DNA from: Lachnospiraceae bacterium
GTDB lineage: Bacteria > Bacillota > Clostridia > Lachnospirales > Lachnospiraceae
DNA: 58,552 nucleotides
Assembly: GCA_017550535.1 (NCBI GenBank)
Contig: JAFZOS010000097.1
Location: 1-58,552, forward strand
Direction: 5' to 3'
Shown here: positions 1 through 8,216 of the stretch, one piece after another
Numbering within the stretch: the stretch's first letter is position 1
How the letters are laid out: every line of letters begins with the position of its first letter
Position numbers and translations under genes: made by a program
Notes under the pieces: model-generated
What the model saw: only the letters and a program-made list of their open reading frames with translations
The model's database searches: none
What the model was told of the DNA's origin: nothing

Positions 1-1
1 G

Positions 2-139
2 AACAAAGACGGTGACAACACTCCGATGATCGTTGAGCAGCTTTACGACCTTGCAAAGATCGCGAACCAGCCGCTGCAGCCCGAGGAGATGACAAAATTT
101 GTTTCAAGAAGCAATAAAATTATAGAGATGATCATTTAA
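2..139 (+). CDS. htpG: C-terminal end of molecular chaperone HtpG (Hsp90), 5' truncated by window
   Basis: The last 45 codons of a gene that begins before the window, read in frame from base 2 to the TAA at 137-139. The tail contains PMIVEQLYDLAKIA, then QPEEMTKFVSRSNKI and a hydrophobic end. This matches my recollection of the extreme C-terminal dimerisation segment of clostridial HtpG, where an 'EQLYDLA' helix is followed by a 'MTxFxxRSNK' helix. HtpG is a cytosolic ATP-dependent chaperone. No ATPase domain is visible, so the call rests on the tail alone and could be wrong. Confidence 0.6.
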   Translation, partial: NKDGDNTPMIVEQLYDLAKIANQPLQPEEMTKFVSRSNKIIEMII

Positions 140-149
140 CTGACGCAGG

Positions 150-352
150 GTGGCATGATACTTACATAAGCAGACGGTTCCTGCAGGAACGCAGTCGAAA
201 TCCACTGCGTACGAAGACTTAGCGCTTGAGATATGAACATATCGTTCGTGAATATCTCAGGCGCTTAGTCGTAGTAGCAGTTAGTTCGACGGAGTGGGCA
301 GGGTCTGCGTTGTAAGTGTCATGACGCCCGTACGGAGTCAACAGGGCTTTTC
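150..352 (+). ncRNA. Candidate structured RNA or hairpin repeat element between htpG tail and ponA
   Basis: No gene is seen in 140-414, but the stretch folds strongly. A closing stem pairs 154-165 (CATGATACTTAC) with 312-323 (GTAAGTGTCATG, one G-U) and GCAGAC 170-175 with GTCTGC 303-308. Inside are the 14-nt palindrome GTTCCTGCAGGAAC (177-190), GCAGT/ACTGC (191-195/204-208) and a long arm, GACTTAGCGCTTGAGATAT (216-234) against 252-270, with one wobble and one U-U mismatch. A terminator-like GCCC/GGGC hairpin and T-run follow. The outline (long closing stem, internal loop, long terminal arm, about 175 nt) resembles 6S RNA, but I cannot confirm homology. It could also be a repeat element, since the ACTTA..TTAGT arm recurs at 49,371-49,445. 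Confidence 0.5.
326..352 (+). terminator. Probable rho-independent terminator
   Basis: GCCC (326-329) can pair with GGGC (344-347), followed directly by TTTTCTTT. The stem is short, so strength is uncertain. It would end the structured RNA or the htpG transcript before ponA. The likely ponA -10 TATAAT lies just downstream at 371-376. Confidence 0.45.
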
Positions 353-414
353 TTTATCAAGAATATTTGATATAATATAGTGATTTTGTATGTAAATCAG
401 TACGGAGGCGCATT

Positions 415-3090
415 TTGAATTACGGAAGACGCGGAACAAGAAAAAGGCGCAAAGCCATCACATCGGTCATCCCCAAGTTCGGTAACTTCTTCGGAACGTT
501 ACTGTTTAAGTTCGTTGTCCTTGGCGCAGCATGTGCCATGGCTGCGGGACTGTGCGCGGGAGTGGGTCTGTTCATGGGCGTTATAGATACGGCTCCGGAT
601 GTATCCGGCATTGATGTCTCACCGGCCGGTTATTCCACGACCGTATATGATTCCAAAGGTAATAAGACAGTTAAGCTCGTTGCCGAAAACTCAAACAGGA
701 TATATGTAACGATAGATAAGATACCCGAACATCTGCAGAACGCGTTCATCGCGATAGAGGATGAGCGTTTCAGGACTCATAACGGAATAGATATAAAGGG
801 TATCATGCGTGCCGGTGTAAAGGCCCTGACTTCGGGTGATCTGTCGCAGGGTGCTTCCACGATCACACAGCAGCTTCTTAAGAACAACGTGTTCACCTCC
901 TGGACTTCCGAATCCAGCAAGATCGAGAAATTCAGGCGAAAGTTCCAGGAGCAGTACTGTGCGGTACAGCTTGAAAAGATAATGGATAAGGACAGTATCC
1001 TTGAAAACTACCTTAATACCATAAACTTAGGACAGGGAACACTGGGAGTACAGGCGGCCTCAAACCGCTACTTCGGTAAGCCGGCTTCCGAGCTTACAAT
1101 ATCCGAATCGGCTGTAATAGCCGCAATAACTCAGAATCCCACCAAGTGGAACCCGATATCCCATCCCGAAAACAATGCGGAACGCCGCGAGGAAGTTCTT
1201 CGCAAGATGAGGGATCAGGGTTACATAACACCGGCGGAATATGACGAAGCCATGAACGATGATGTTTATTCCAGGATCAAGATCGTTGATGAAACGGTCG
1301 AGAAGGAATCGATATATACCTACTTCGTGGATGAGCTTACGGAGCAGGTCATCACAGATCTTCAGGAGATAAAGGGTTATTCATATACCCAGGCGTATAA
1401 TGCGCTGTATTCCGGCGGTCTCAGCATCTTTACCACACAGGATCCCGAGATACAGAAGATATGTGACGAGGAATTTTTAAACGAAAGCAACTTCCCCGCA
1501 AATGTCAGGTGGTATCTTAAGTATGAGCTTACATTTGAGGACGCTGACGGTGAAAGGGTTAATTTCTCGACACAGCAGTTTGAGTCGTATTTTAAGCAGC
1601 AGAGTAAGAGCTTCAACAGTATCTTCAATTCGCAGGAGGAAGCTCAGGAGAAGATAGATGAATATAAGGCAGCCATGGAGCAGCCGGGATATAAGTTCGT
1701 AGCCGAGAATATCTCATTAACACCGCAGCCGCAGGCATCGGTTGTTATAATGGATCACACCACGGGTGAAGTAAAGGCTGTTGTCGGAGGCCGCGGAACC
1801 AAGGCGGCCAGCCTTACGCTTAACAGGGCCACGGATACAAAGCGCCAGCCCGGATCCTGCTTCAAGGTTCTCGCCGCTTATGCGCCGGCGCTTGATTCTG
1901 CGGGATTTACCCTTGCATCCACGCAGGTGGATGAACCGTTTAATTACTCAAACGGCCGCCCGGTCAAGAACTGGTATAAGGGCTACAGGGGCGTACAGAC
2001 GCTGAGAAAGGGTATTGAGCAGTCGCTTAATATAGTTGCGGTAAAAACACTTACGGATATAACTCCCCAGCTCGGATATGATTATCTGTTGAACTTCGGA
2101 TTTACTACCCTTGTGAGCAGGCGTACCGAAGCAAACGGAAGTGTTTCATCCGATATAACCCAGGCTCTTGCGCTTGGCGGTGTTACCGACGGTGTTACCA
2201 ACCTTGAGCTTACCGCCGCTTATGCGACGATCGCAAATAAGGGCGTTTACAACAGGCCGGCTTTCTATACAAAGATCATAGATCATGACGGTAATGTTTT
2301 GATAGACAATACGCCGAAGAGCCGTCAGGTTCTTAAAGATACAACGGCATGGCTTTTGACTTCCGCAATGGAGGACGTTGTTACAAAGGGAACCGGTGCC
2401 AAGGTCAACTTCGGAAACATGGCAATAGCAGGTAAAACGGGTACGACATCAAGTAACGTCGATGTATGGTTTGCCGGATTTACACCGTATTATACATGTG
2501 CAACATGGTCGGGATATGATAATAATGTCCACATGGTGGGTAACGAAACCAGTACCGCCAAGCTTTTGTGGAAGTCGATAATGGGCAGGCTGCATGAGAA
2601 CCTTGAGTATAAGGATTTCGTCAAACCTGAGGGAGTCGTGACGGCAACCATATGCCGCAAGTCAGGTAAGATGGCCGTGGCAGGCCTTTGTTCGGCAGAC
2701 GGAAGCGCCGTTACCGAGTATTTTGATGAATCAAAGCTTCCGAAAGAATCATGCGACTGTCATATTCTCGGCAAGGTATGTGCCGTGACAGGCCTTAGGG
2801 CAGCGGATTCCTGTCCGTATGCAACACCGGGGGTTATCGTTGTATCGCCGGACGGTAATCAGAATGCATCACTGCCGTACTGTGTTCACAGCTATCTAAA
2901 CGGTGTACCGCTGTTTGATCCGACTAATCCTGCGAATGCCGCTTATCTTGCCAATCCGGAAGCGGCCGCGGCAGCGGAAGCACAGGCTCAGGAGGCGAAG
3001 GAAGCAGCAGCAGCGGCAGCAGCCGCGGCAGCCGCCGCAGCAGCAGCTGCGCAGGGCACCCCGGTATTGCCGGCTGTCGGCGGTCAGTAA
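415..3090 (+). CDS. ponA: Class A penicillin-binding protein (bifunctional transglycosylase/transpeptidase, PBP1A type)
   Basis: Polymerises lipid II glycan strands and cross-links peptide stems outside the membrane. The 891-residue protein has a basic cytosolic start, one transmembrane anchor (about 30-55) and a GT51 domain with EDERFRTHNG and QGASTITQQLLKN. The transpeptidase domain has the catalytic tetrad S481-C-F-K484, S537-L-N539 and K674-TGTT. The C-terminus has several Cys residues and then an Ala/Glu/Gln-rich tail with a poly-Ala run of about 17 residues, a low-complexity wall-side extension. The start is TTG at 415, supported by GGAGG at 404-408 (6-nt spacing); TATAAT at 371-376 could be its -10. 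dapA follows 38 bp downstream, linking cross-linking to supply of diaminopimelate. Confidence 0.95.
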   Translation: MNYGRRGTRKRRKAITSVIPKFGNFFGTLLFKFVVLGAACAMAAGLCAGVGLFMGVIDTAPDVSGIDVSPAGYSTTVYDSKGNKTVKLVAENSNRIYVTIDKIPEHLQNAFIAIEDERFRTHNGIDIKGIMRAGVKALTSGDLSQGASTITQQLLKNNVFTSWTSESSKIEKFRRKFQEQYCAVQLEKIMDKDSILENYLNTINLGQGTLGVQAASNRYFGKPASELTISESAVIAAITQNPTKWNPISHPENNAERREEVLRKMRDQGYITPAEYDEAMNDDVYSRIKIVDETVEKESIYTYFVDELTEQVITDLQEIKGYSYTQAYNALYSGGLSIFTTQDPEIQKICDEEFLNESNFPANVRWYLKYELTFEDADGERVNFSTQQFESYFKQQSKSFNSIFNSQEEAQEKIDEYKAAMEQPGYKFVAENISLTPQPQASVVIMDHTTGEVKAVVGGRGTKAASLTLNRATDTKRQPGSCFKVLAAYAPALDSAGFTLASTQVDEPFNYSNGRPVKNWYKGYRGVQTLRKGIEQSLNIVAVKTLTDITPQLGYDYLLNFGFTTLVSRRTEANGSVSSDITQALALGGVTDGVTNLELTAAYATIANKGVYNRPAFYTKIIDHDGNVLIDNTPKSRQVLKDTTAWLLTSAMEDVVTKGTGAKVNFGNMAIAGKTGTTSSNVDVWFAGFTPYYTCATWSGYDNNVHMVGNETSTAKLLWKSIMGRLHENLEYKDFVKPEGVVTATICRKSGKMAVAGLCSADGSAVTEYFDESKLPKESCDCHILGKVCAVTGLRAADSCPYATPGVIVVSPDGNQNASLPYCVHSYLNGVPLFDPTNPANAAYLANPEAAAAAEAQAQEAKEAAAAAAAAAAAAAAAAQGTPVLPAVGGQ

Positions 3091-3128
3091 CGAAAATCGA
3101 TTTATACTAATCATAAAGGAGGAAGGAC

Positions 3129-4013
3129 ATGGCTATATTCAAAGGAGCAGGTGTTGCCATAACAACACCGTTTAAGGCAAACGGAGATGTTGACTATGAT
3201 GTGTTCAGGGAACAGATCGAATATCAGATCGCAAACGGAGTGGATGCGATCATAGTATGCGGTACGACAGGCGAGGCATCATGTCTGTCGCATGAGGAGC
3301 ATCTTGATTGCATAAAATTCTGTGCCGAGGTAGTTAACAAGCGTATCCCGGTCATAGCGGGAACGGGCTCCAACTGCACGGAAACGGCTATATACTTATC
3401 TACCGAAGCCGAGAAATTCGGAGTGGATGCATTGCTCGTGGTCACTCCGTATTATAACAAGGCTACGCAGAAGGGACTTATTGAGCATTTCACGATGGTG
3501 GCAGACAGCGTAAAGCTCCCGATCATCCTTTATAATGTTCCGAGCAGGACGGGCTGCAATATACAGCCTGAAACTGCCGCGTATCTGGCAAAGAATGTTA
3601 AAAACATAGTTGCGATAAAAGAAGCCAGCGGTAACATATCACAGGTTGCAAAGCTTATGCATCTTGCCGATGGAGCCATAGATCTGTATTCGGGCAATGA
3701 CGATCAGATAGTGCCCATCCTTTCGCTTGGCGGCATCGGAGTGATCTCCGTATTGGCAAATGTGGCACCCAAACAGGCTCATGATATAGTAGCCACATTT
3801 CTTGCCGGAGACGTTAAGAAAAGCTGTGAGCTCCAGCTCAAGGCTCTCCCGCTCTGTAATGCTTTGTTCTGTGAGGTTAATCCCATACCCGTTAAGAAGG
3901 GTGTACAGCTTCAGGGCAGGGACGGCGGTGTGCTGCGCAGGCCGCTTGCCGAGATCGCTCCTGAGAACGCAGAAATGCTTGAAAAGGTAATGAGAGAATA
4001 CGGGGTATTATAA
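3129..4013 (+). CDS. dapA: 4-hydroxy-tetrahydrodipicolinate synthase
   Basis: Condenses pyruvate with aspartate semialdehyde, the first step committed to lysine and diaminopimelate. 294 residues, the normal length for this (beta/alpha)8 aldolase. The paired threonines T46-T47 lie in CGTTGEAS, the active-site Tyr in YNVPSRTG, and the Schiff-base lysine is K164 in AIKEASGN. An AAAGGAGGAAGG site precedes the ATG. dapB starts on the base after its stop, so the two are translationally coupled. No lysine riboswitch is visible in the 38-bp upstream gap; expression probably comes from the ponA promoter. Confidence 0.97.
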   Translation: MAIFKGAGVAITTPFKANGDVDYDVFREQIEYQIANGVDAIIVCGTTGEASCLSHEEHLDCIKFCAEVVNKRIPVIAGTGSNCTETAIYLSTEAEKFGVDALLVVTPYYNKATQKGLIEHFTMVADSVKLPIILYNVPSRTGCNIQPETAAYLAKNVKNIVAIKEASGNISQVAKLMHLADGAIDLYSGNDDQIVPILSLGGIGVISVLANVAPKQAHDIVATFLAGDVKKSCELQLKALPLCNALFCEVNPIPVKKGVQLQGRDGGVLRRPLAEIAPENAEMLEKVMREYGVL

Positions 4014-4769
4014 ATGGTTGACATAATAATGCATGGATGCAACGGCCGCATGGGGCAGATGATCACCGGTATCGTTGCAGAAGATGAGAATGCAAGGATA
4101 GTTGCGGGTATTGATGTTGCCGGAGGACAGAAGAACGATTATCCGGTATATTCCGCGATAGATGACTGTGATATAAAGGCGGATGTCGTGATAGATTTCG
4201 GTGCTTCAGGTGCCGTTGACCACCTGCTTGACTGGTGTGCCGCCAAACAGGTTCCGTGTGTTGAATGCACTACCGGATTAAGTGATGATCAGATAAAGCA
4301 TCTTGAGGAGTGTGCCGAAAAGGTTGCTATCCTTAAGTCCGCAAATATGTCCCTTGGAGTGAATGTTTTGATGAAGCTTGTTGCCGAAGCGGCAAACGTG
4401 TTTGCAGATGCCGGCTTTGATATAGAGATAGTCGAAAAACACCACAGGACCAAGGTTGATGCACCAAGCGGTACGGCATTGGCGCTTGCCGATTCCATAA
4501 ATGCCGCCAGGGGAAATGAATATGAATATGTGTATGACAGGAGCAACGTAAGGCAGGTAAGGGGGAAGAAGGAGCTCGGGATCTCGGCGGTTCGCGGAGG
4601 AACGATAGTGGGCGACCACGATGTGATCTTTGCCGGACAGGATGAGGTCATAACATTCTCTCATCAGGCTTATTCACGTGCCGTATTTGCAAAAGGCGCG
4701 GTACAGGCTGCGAAATTCTTAAAGGGCAAGGGCCCGGGTCACTACACTATGAAGGATGTTATCGGATAG
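4014..4769 (+). CDS. dapB: 4-hydroxy-tetrahydrodipicolinate reductase
   Basis: NAD(P)H-dependent reductase for the second step of the lysine/diaminopimelate branch. 251 residues. The N-terminal Rossmann motif is HGCNGRMGQM, the CTTGL loop is present, and the catalytic/substrate segment is EKHHRTKVDAPSGTA, containing the family His pair and Lys. The ATG abuts the dapA stop. The 15-bp gap to hisA suggests the same transcript continues. Confidence 0.97.
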   Translation: MVDIIMHGCNGRMGQMITGIVAEDENARIVAGIDVAGGQKNDYPVYSAIDDCDIKADVVIDFGASGAVDHLLDWCAAKQVPCVECTTGLSDDQIKHLEECAEKVAILKSANMSLGVNVLMKLVAEAANVFADAGFDIEIVEKHHRTKVDAPSGTALALADSINAARGNEYEYVYDRSNVRQVRGKKELGISAVRGGTIVGDHDVIFAGQDEVITFSHQAYSRAVFAKGAVQAAKFLKGKGPGHYTMKDVIG

Positions 4770-4784
4770 GGGAACTGCTTCGGT

Positions 4785-5555
4785 ATGAAATTCAGGCCAT
4801 GCATAGATATACATAATGGCAGAGTCAAACAGATAGTCGGCGGCAGTCTCACTGACTCAGGCGGGGATACCGCCGAAAACTATGTTTCGGATAAGGATGC
4901 GGCATATTATGCGGGACTGTATAAGGAGTACGGTCTTACCGGCGGTCATATCGCCATGCTCAATGCACCGGGAACTTCACAGGCGAAAGCCTCAAAAGCC
5001 CAGGCTATAAGTGCACTCAATGCATATCCCGGGGGCATGCAGATCGGCGGAGGGATAAATGCCGAAAACGCAGATGAGTATATTAAAGCGGGTGCGTCCC
5101 ATGTGATAGTGACGTCATACGTTTTCAGGGAAGGACGCATCGACTGGGATTCACTGAAGCGGCTTAAGGCCGGAGTAGGAAAGGAGCATATAGTACTTGA
5201 TCTGAGCAGCAGGTTTAAGGATGACGGGTACTATATAGTTACCGACAGATGGCAGAAGTTTACGCGGCACAGGCTTGATAAGAGTATTTTTGATGTGCTT
5301 TCAGGCTATTGTGATGAGTTCCTCATACACGCCGTGGATGTAGAGGGCAAAAAGGCCGGGATAGATGAAAAAATAATTGATATTTTGGCGGGTATTCCTT
5401 ATACTATTACGTACGCGGGAGGGATATCCACGCTTGATGATATAAGGCTTATAAAGAAAGCCGGAGCTGGGCACATAGATATTACCATCGGAAGTGCTCT
5501 TAAGCTGTTTGGCGGTGTTCTTGAGATTCCGGAGGTTATTGAATGTATTCGGTAA
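4785..5555 (+). CDS. hisA: Phosphoribosylformimino-AICAR ribotide isomerase, eukaryotic-like form
   Basis: Catalyses the Amadori isomerisation of ProFAR to PRFAR, step four of histidine synthesis. 256 residues in a TIM barrel. It starts RPCIDIHNGRVKQIVGG, carries MQIGGGIN and ends with ITYAGGISTLDD and a phosphate-binding IGSAL. The substrate-proximal Asp is in CIDIH and a second candidate in VLDLSSRF. Length, the NAPG segment and the Arg/Lys-rich central loop resemble the fungal/plant HIS6 form rather than E. coli HisA. It is isolated from other his genes, and the next gene overlaps its 3' end by 13 nt. The ribosome site upstream is weak (AGGGGA), so it may depend on coupling to dapB. Confidence 0.88.
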   Translation: MKFRPCIDIHNGRVKQIVGGSLTDSGGDTAENYVSDKDAAYYAGLYKEYGLTGGHIAMLNAPGTSQAKASKAQAISALNAYPGGMQIGGGINAENADEYIKAGASHVIVTSYVFREGRIDWDSLKRLKAGVGKEHIVLDLSSRFKDDGYYIVTDRWQKFTRHRLDKSIFDVLSGYCDEFLIHAVDVEGKKAGIDEKIIDILAGIPYTITYAGGISTLDDIRLIKKAGAGHIDITIGSALKLFGGVLEIPEVIECIR

Positions 5556-6688
5556 TGATTTTGGACAACAGTGAAGTTGAGTTGGTCATGATCCAGAAGG
5601 CATTGGAAAAGGATTATAATGTTATAAGCATGAACAATGCCAAGCAGGCGCTGACACGTCTTAATAAGGCAAACATCATGCCCGACCTCATCGTAATGGA
5701 TCTTATGCTCCAGGGTGTAAGCGGCCTTGAGGTTTTGACACGGCTTATGACCCAGGAAAAAACAAAGGGCATAAGGGTCATCATGATCTCGGGTGATAAG
5801 GATGCATCCACCGAGATCGAGGCATACAGGATAGGAGCGGTTGATTTTGTTAAGAAACCCCTTAATATGCAGGTGCTTAAGAGACGCGTTGATATGCAGG
5901 CGGAGCTCCTTGAAAACAAGAAGCAGATGGGCACCTATATGGGGCAGCTTAAGCAGTCGATGGCATCGGCAGACCAGAATACATTAAAGCTTGAGTACTT
6001 CATCATAGGAGTGATCACCGACCTTATCAAGGTTAAAGATACATATGCGGGTATGAGTTCACTTGCAGTATCAAGGTATATGGGACTTATCTTACGTGAG
6101 ATGCTCATGTCGGGCGTGAATTACGGTATCAATCCTGCCGATTTTGAACTTATCATTCTTTCATCTCAGCTGCATGATATGGGAAAGATAGGTATCCCCG
6201 ATCATATCCTTCAGAAGGTAGGTAAGTATACCGACGAGGAATTTGAGATGATGAAGAAGCATACCGTTCTGGCAGCAGACGCTATTCAGCGGTATTCCTA
6301 TCTTATTCCGAACAGTAAGTTCTTAAATTTCACATATCAGATGGCACGTTATCATCACGAAAGATATGACGGCGGCGGATATCCGGATCATCTTATGGGT
6401 GTCAATATTCCGATACTTGCAAGGATCCTGTCGGTTGCCGATACATACGATGCGCTTGTGTCAACCCGGTCATACAGGCAGGCCAAGACTCACGAGCAGG
6501 CATATAATATCATAACCCAGGCGGCAGGTCTTCAGTTTGATCCCACCGTCGTTTCGGCATTCCAAAGGGCGCACATGGATATCTATGAAATGTCAAGGCA
6601 GCTTGAAGCTCTTGAAATGCAGCACAGGCAGCAGCAGGCAAGCGTACAGGCAATGACCCAGATGCCTCCTGCAGGTGGCCAGTCTTAG
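5543..6688 (+). CDS. Response regulator with HD-GYP output domain (predicted c-di-GMP phosphodiesterase)
   Basis: 381 residues. The N-terminal receiver domain (about 1-120) has the phospho-acceptor D53 in VMDLMLQG, a conserved Ser in MISGDKD and Lys in FVKKP. A helical linker leads to an HD-GYP domain (about 145-350) with [22 protein letters not shown] and [14 protein letters not shown] proteins hydrolyse c-di-GMP to pGpG/GMP with a di- or tri-iron centre. The tail is Gln/Met-rich. The start at 5543 has GGAGG 7 nt upstream and lies inside the hisA end. No cognate kinase is in the window. Confidence 0.92.
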   Translation: MYSVMILDNSEVELVMIQKALEKDYNVISMNNAKQALTRLNKANIMPDLIVMDLMLQGVSGLEVLTRLMTQEKTKGIRVIMISGDKDASTEIEAYRIGAVDFVKKPLNMQVLKRRVDMQAELLENKKQMGTYMGQLKQSMASADQNTLKLEYFIIGVITDLIKVKDTYAGMSSLAVSRYMGLILREMLMSGVNYGINPADFELIILSSQLHDMGKIGIPDHILQKVGKYTDEEFEMMKKHTVLAADAIQRYSYLIPNSKFLNFTYQMARYHHERYDGGGYPDHLMGVNIPILARILSVADTYDALVSTRSYRQAKTHEQAYNIITQAAGLQFDPTVVSAFQRAHMDIYEMSRQLEALEMQHRQQQASVQAMTQMPPAGGQS

Positions 6689-6698
6689 AAATTCTTTG

Positions 6699-6727
6699 TT
6701 TACAATATTATTCAAGTATGATATTAT
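6699..6727 (+). promoter_or_regulatory. Predicted sigma-A promoter of the cold-shock gene
   Basis: TTTACA (6699-6704) is spaced 17 bp from TATTAT (6722-6727). The transcript would begin near 6734 and have a leader of about 50 nt containing the small hairpin GATG/CATC, plausible for a thermally modulated csp leader. Confidence 0.6.
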
Positions 6728-6786
6728 CAAAACGATGTTATGTGCATCATTCTATCAATATTATTTTTTTATTTGGAGGTACTACA

Positions 6787-6984
6787 ATGAAGGGTACGGT
6801 AAAGTGGTTCAACAACCAGAAGGGATACGGATTTATCTCTGATGAGCAGGGACAGGACGTGTTCGTTCACTATTCAGGACTTAACATGGAAGGCTTCAAG
6901 TCTCTTGACGAAGGCGCAGCAGTTGAGTTCGACGTAGTTCAGGGTGAAAAGGGACCTCAGGCAACCAACGTAACAAAGTTATAA
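6787..6984 (+). CDS. cspA: Cold-shock domain protein (CspA family)
   Basis: 65-residue single-domain RNA/ssDNA-binding beta-barrel that melts mRNA secondary structure. RNP1 is KGYGFI and RNP2 is VFVHYS, both intact; the start MKGTVKWFN is typical. The ATG at 6787 is chosen because TTGGAGG precedes it at proper spacing; an in-frame upstream ATG at 6718 would lie within the promoter. Monocistronic: own promoter upstream, strong terminator downstream. Confidence 0.96.
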   Translation: MKGTVKWFNNQKGYGFISDEQGQDVFVHYSGLNMEGFKSLDEGAAVEFDVVQGEKGPQATNVTKL

Positions 6985-7014
6985 TTTATAATATAATTTA
7001 TAATATAATTTATT
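6981..7014 (+). repeat. AT-only tandem repeat after csp
   Basis: The 12-nt unit ATAATTTATAAT occurs twice in full (6981-6992, 6993-7004) and once partly (7005-7014). It overlaps the csp stop codon and lies just before the terminator. It contains several TATAAT-like words and probably marks replication slippage in the 3' UTR. Confidence 0.85.
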
Positions 7015-7025
7015 ACTTGTGCCTT

Positions 7026-7055
7026 AAAGGAGATGCAGATGCATCTCCTTTCTTT
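7026..7055 (+). terminator. Rho-independent terminator of csp
   Basis: Perfect 11-bp stem AAAGGAGATGC (7026-7036) / GCATCTCCTTT (7041-7051) with a 4-nt loop and a T-rich tail. The 5' arm contains an AGGAGA sequence, but no gene starts after it. Confidence 0.9.
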
Positions 7056-7088
7056 ATGGTCCTGCATGGCGGGAAGCACAACGTGCGC

Positions 7089-7117
7089 TTGAAAAAAGGC
7101 CTGGTTTCATGTAGAAT
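7089..7117 (+). promoter_or_regulatory. Predicted sigma-A promoter of GH25 gene
   Basis: TTGAAA (7089-7094), 17-bp spacer, TAGAAT (7112-7117). Transcription would start near 7124, only about 2 nt before the GTG start codon at 7126, so the mRNA may be leaderless or nearly so. Confidence 0.6.
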
Positions 7118-7125
7118 GATTTATT

Positions 7126-8205
7126 GTGAGAAAGCTGAGCAACCGTACCAAATTATATATTACTCTCGGCGCGTTGGGGGCGATACTGTTTACGATAGGT
7201 GTCGTACTCGGCTACATGTTCGGAAGCCTCAGCCATACGAAGGGCCGTGAGGTCGCCGCAAAGGAAACTGAAGGGAAGGCTGCAAACGCGGCGACGGTCA
7301 ACAAACCGAGTGTAGTCGTATCCCGCGATGTTGATAAAAGGGTCGTCAATGTATTCTTTCCCGAAAGGAAGCGTATACTCGGGCAGATCCCGCTTAATTC
7401 CTATAACACGGCCAATTTTTACTATGACGATGACGGTTTCATGGCATATCATGACGATGAGGGAAACACGATATCGCACCTTGGAGTCGATCTGTCCTAC
7501 CACCAGGAGAATGTTAACTGGGATGAAGTAAAGGACTCGGGCATCGAATTTGTGATGCTTAGATGTGGATACAGGGGTTATTCTGAAGGTGCACTTATCG
7601 AGGACGAGAAGTTCCGGGAATATGCCAGGGCCTGCAATGACAGGGATATTCCTCTGGGCGTTTATTTTTTTAACCAGGCGGTGAGTGTGGAGGAGGCAGT
7701 CAGTGAGGCTGAGTTCACGCTTGATCTGATAAAGGATTATAAGATCAGTTATCCCGTGGCTATAGATACCGAATATATACCGGATAAGACAGCACGTACG
7801 AATACGACGGAGATAGAAGATGAACTTCGGAGCAGTATGTGCGCCGCCTTCTGCGAAAGGATCAGTAAGGACGGTTACTATCCGATGATATATGCATCCG
7901 AGAACTGGATCCGAAGGGATCTTGAATATGAGTCTCTTCAGGGTTATGATTTCTGGGCCGCGCAGTATCTTGAGGAAAATGATTTTTTATATGATTTTAC
8001 GATATGGCAGTATACGCCTGACGGTTTCATAAAGGGAGTGGATGAAAAGGTCGACCTTGATATAAGCATGGTTGATTACGCATCCTTTGTACCGGCACTG
8101 AGGGAAGCCTTCCTGACGGGAGGGACCGTTAACGTGGCCGGGCAGGACTCCGTAAGCGGCAACATAAGCAGTGATGCACCGGAAAGTGACGATCAGTCAC
8201 AATAA
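7126..8205 (+). CDS. Membrane-anchored glycoside hydrolase family 25 muramidase
   Basis: 359 residues: N-terminal signal anchor (about 9-33), a 70-residue linker, then a GH25 lysozyme domain (about 120-310) that cuts the MurNAc-GlcNAc bond of peptidoglycan. Seen motifs are LGVDLSYHQ at the domain start, the catalytic D-x-E in VAIDTEYI, and the C-terminal FTIWQYTPDG and VDLDI. A Ser/Asp-rich tail ends the protein. The start is GTG at 7126. No ribosome binding site precedes it and the reading frame has no better start before the anchor. The next gene follows after 11 bp, so it may be the first gene of a small envelope operon. Confidence 0.9.
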   Translation: MRKLSNRTKLYITLGALGAILFTIGVVLGYMFGSLSHTKGREVAAKETEGKAANAATVNKPSVVVSRDVDKRVVNVFFPERKRILGQIPLNSYNTANFYYDDDGFMAYHDDEGNTISHLGVDLSYHQENVNWDEVKDSGIEFVMLRCGYRGYSEGALIEDEKFREYARACNDRDIPLGVYFFNQAVSVEEAVSEAEFTLDLIKDYKISYPVAIDTEYIPDKTARTNTTEIEDELRSSMCAAFCERISKDGYYPMIYASENWIRRDLEYESLQGYDFWAAQYLEENDFLYDFTIWQYTPDGFIKGVDEKVDLDISMVDYASFVPALREAFLTGGTVNVAGQDSVSGNISSDAPESDDQSQ

Positions 8206-8216
8206 GAGTGATATAA

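Noticed and set aside
3091-3128. Lysine riboswitch before dapA
   Set aside because: The gap is only 38 bp, far too short.
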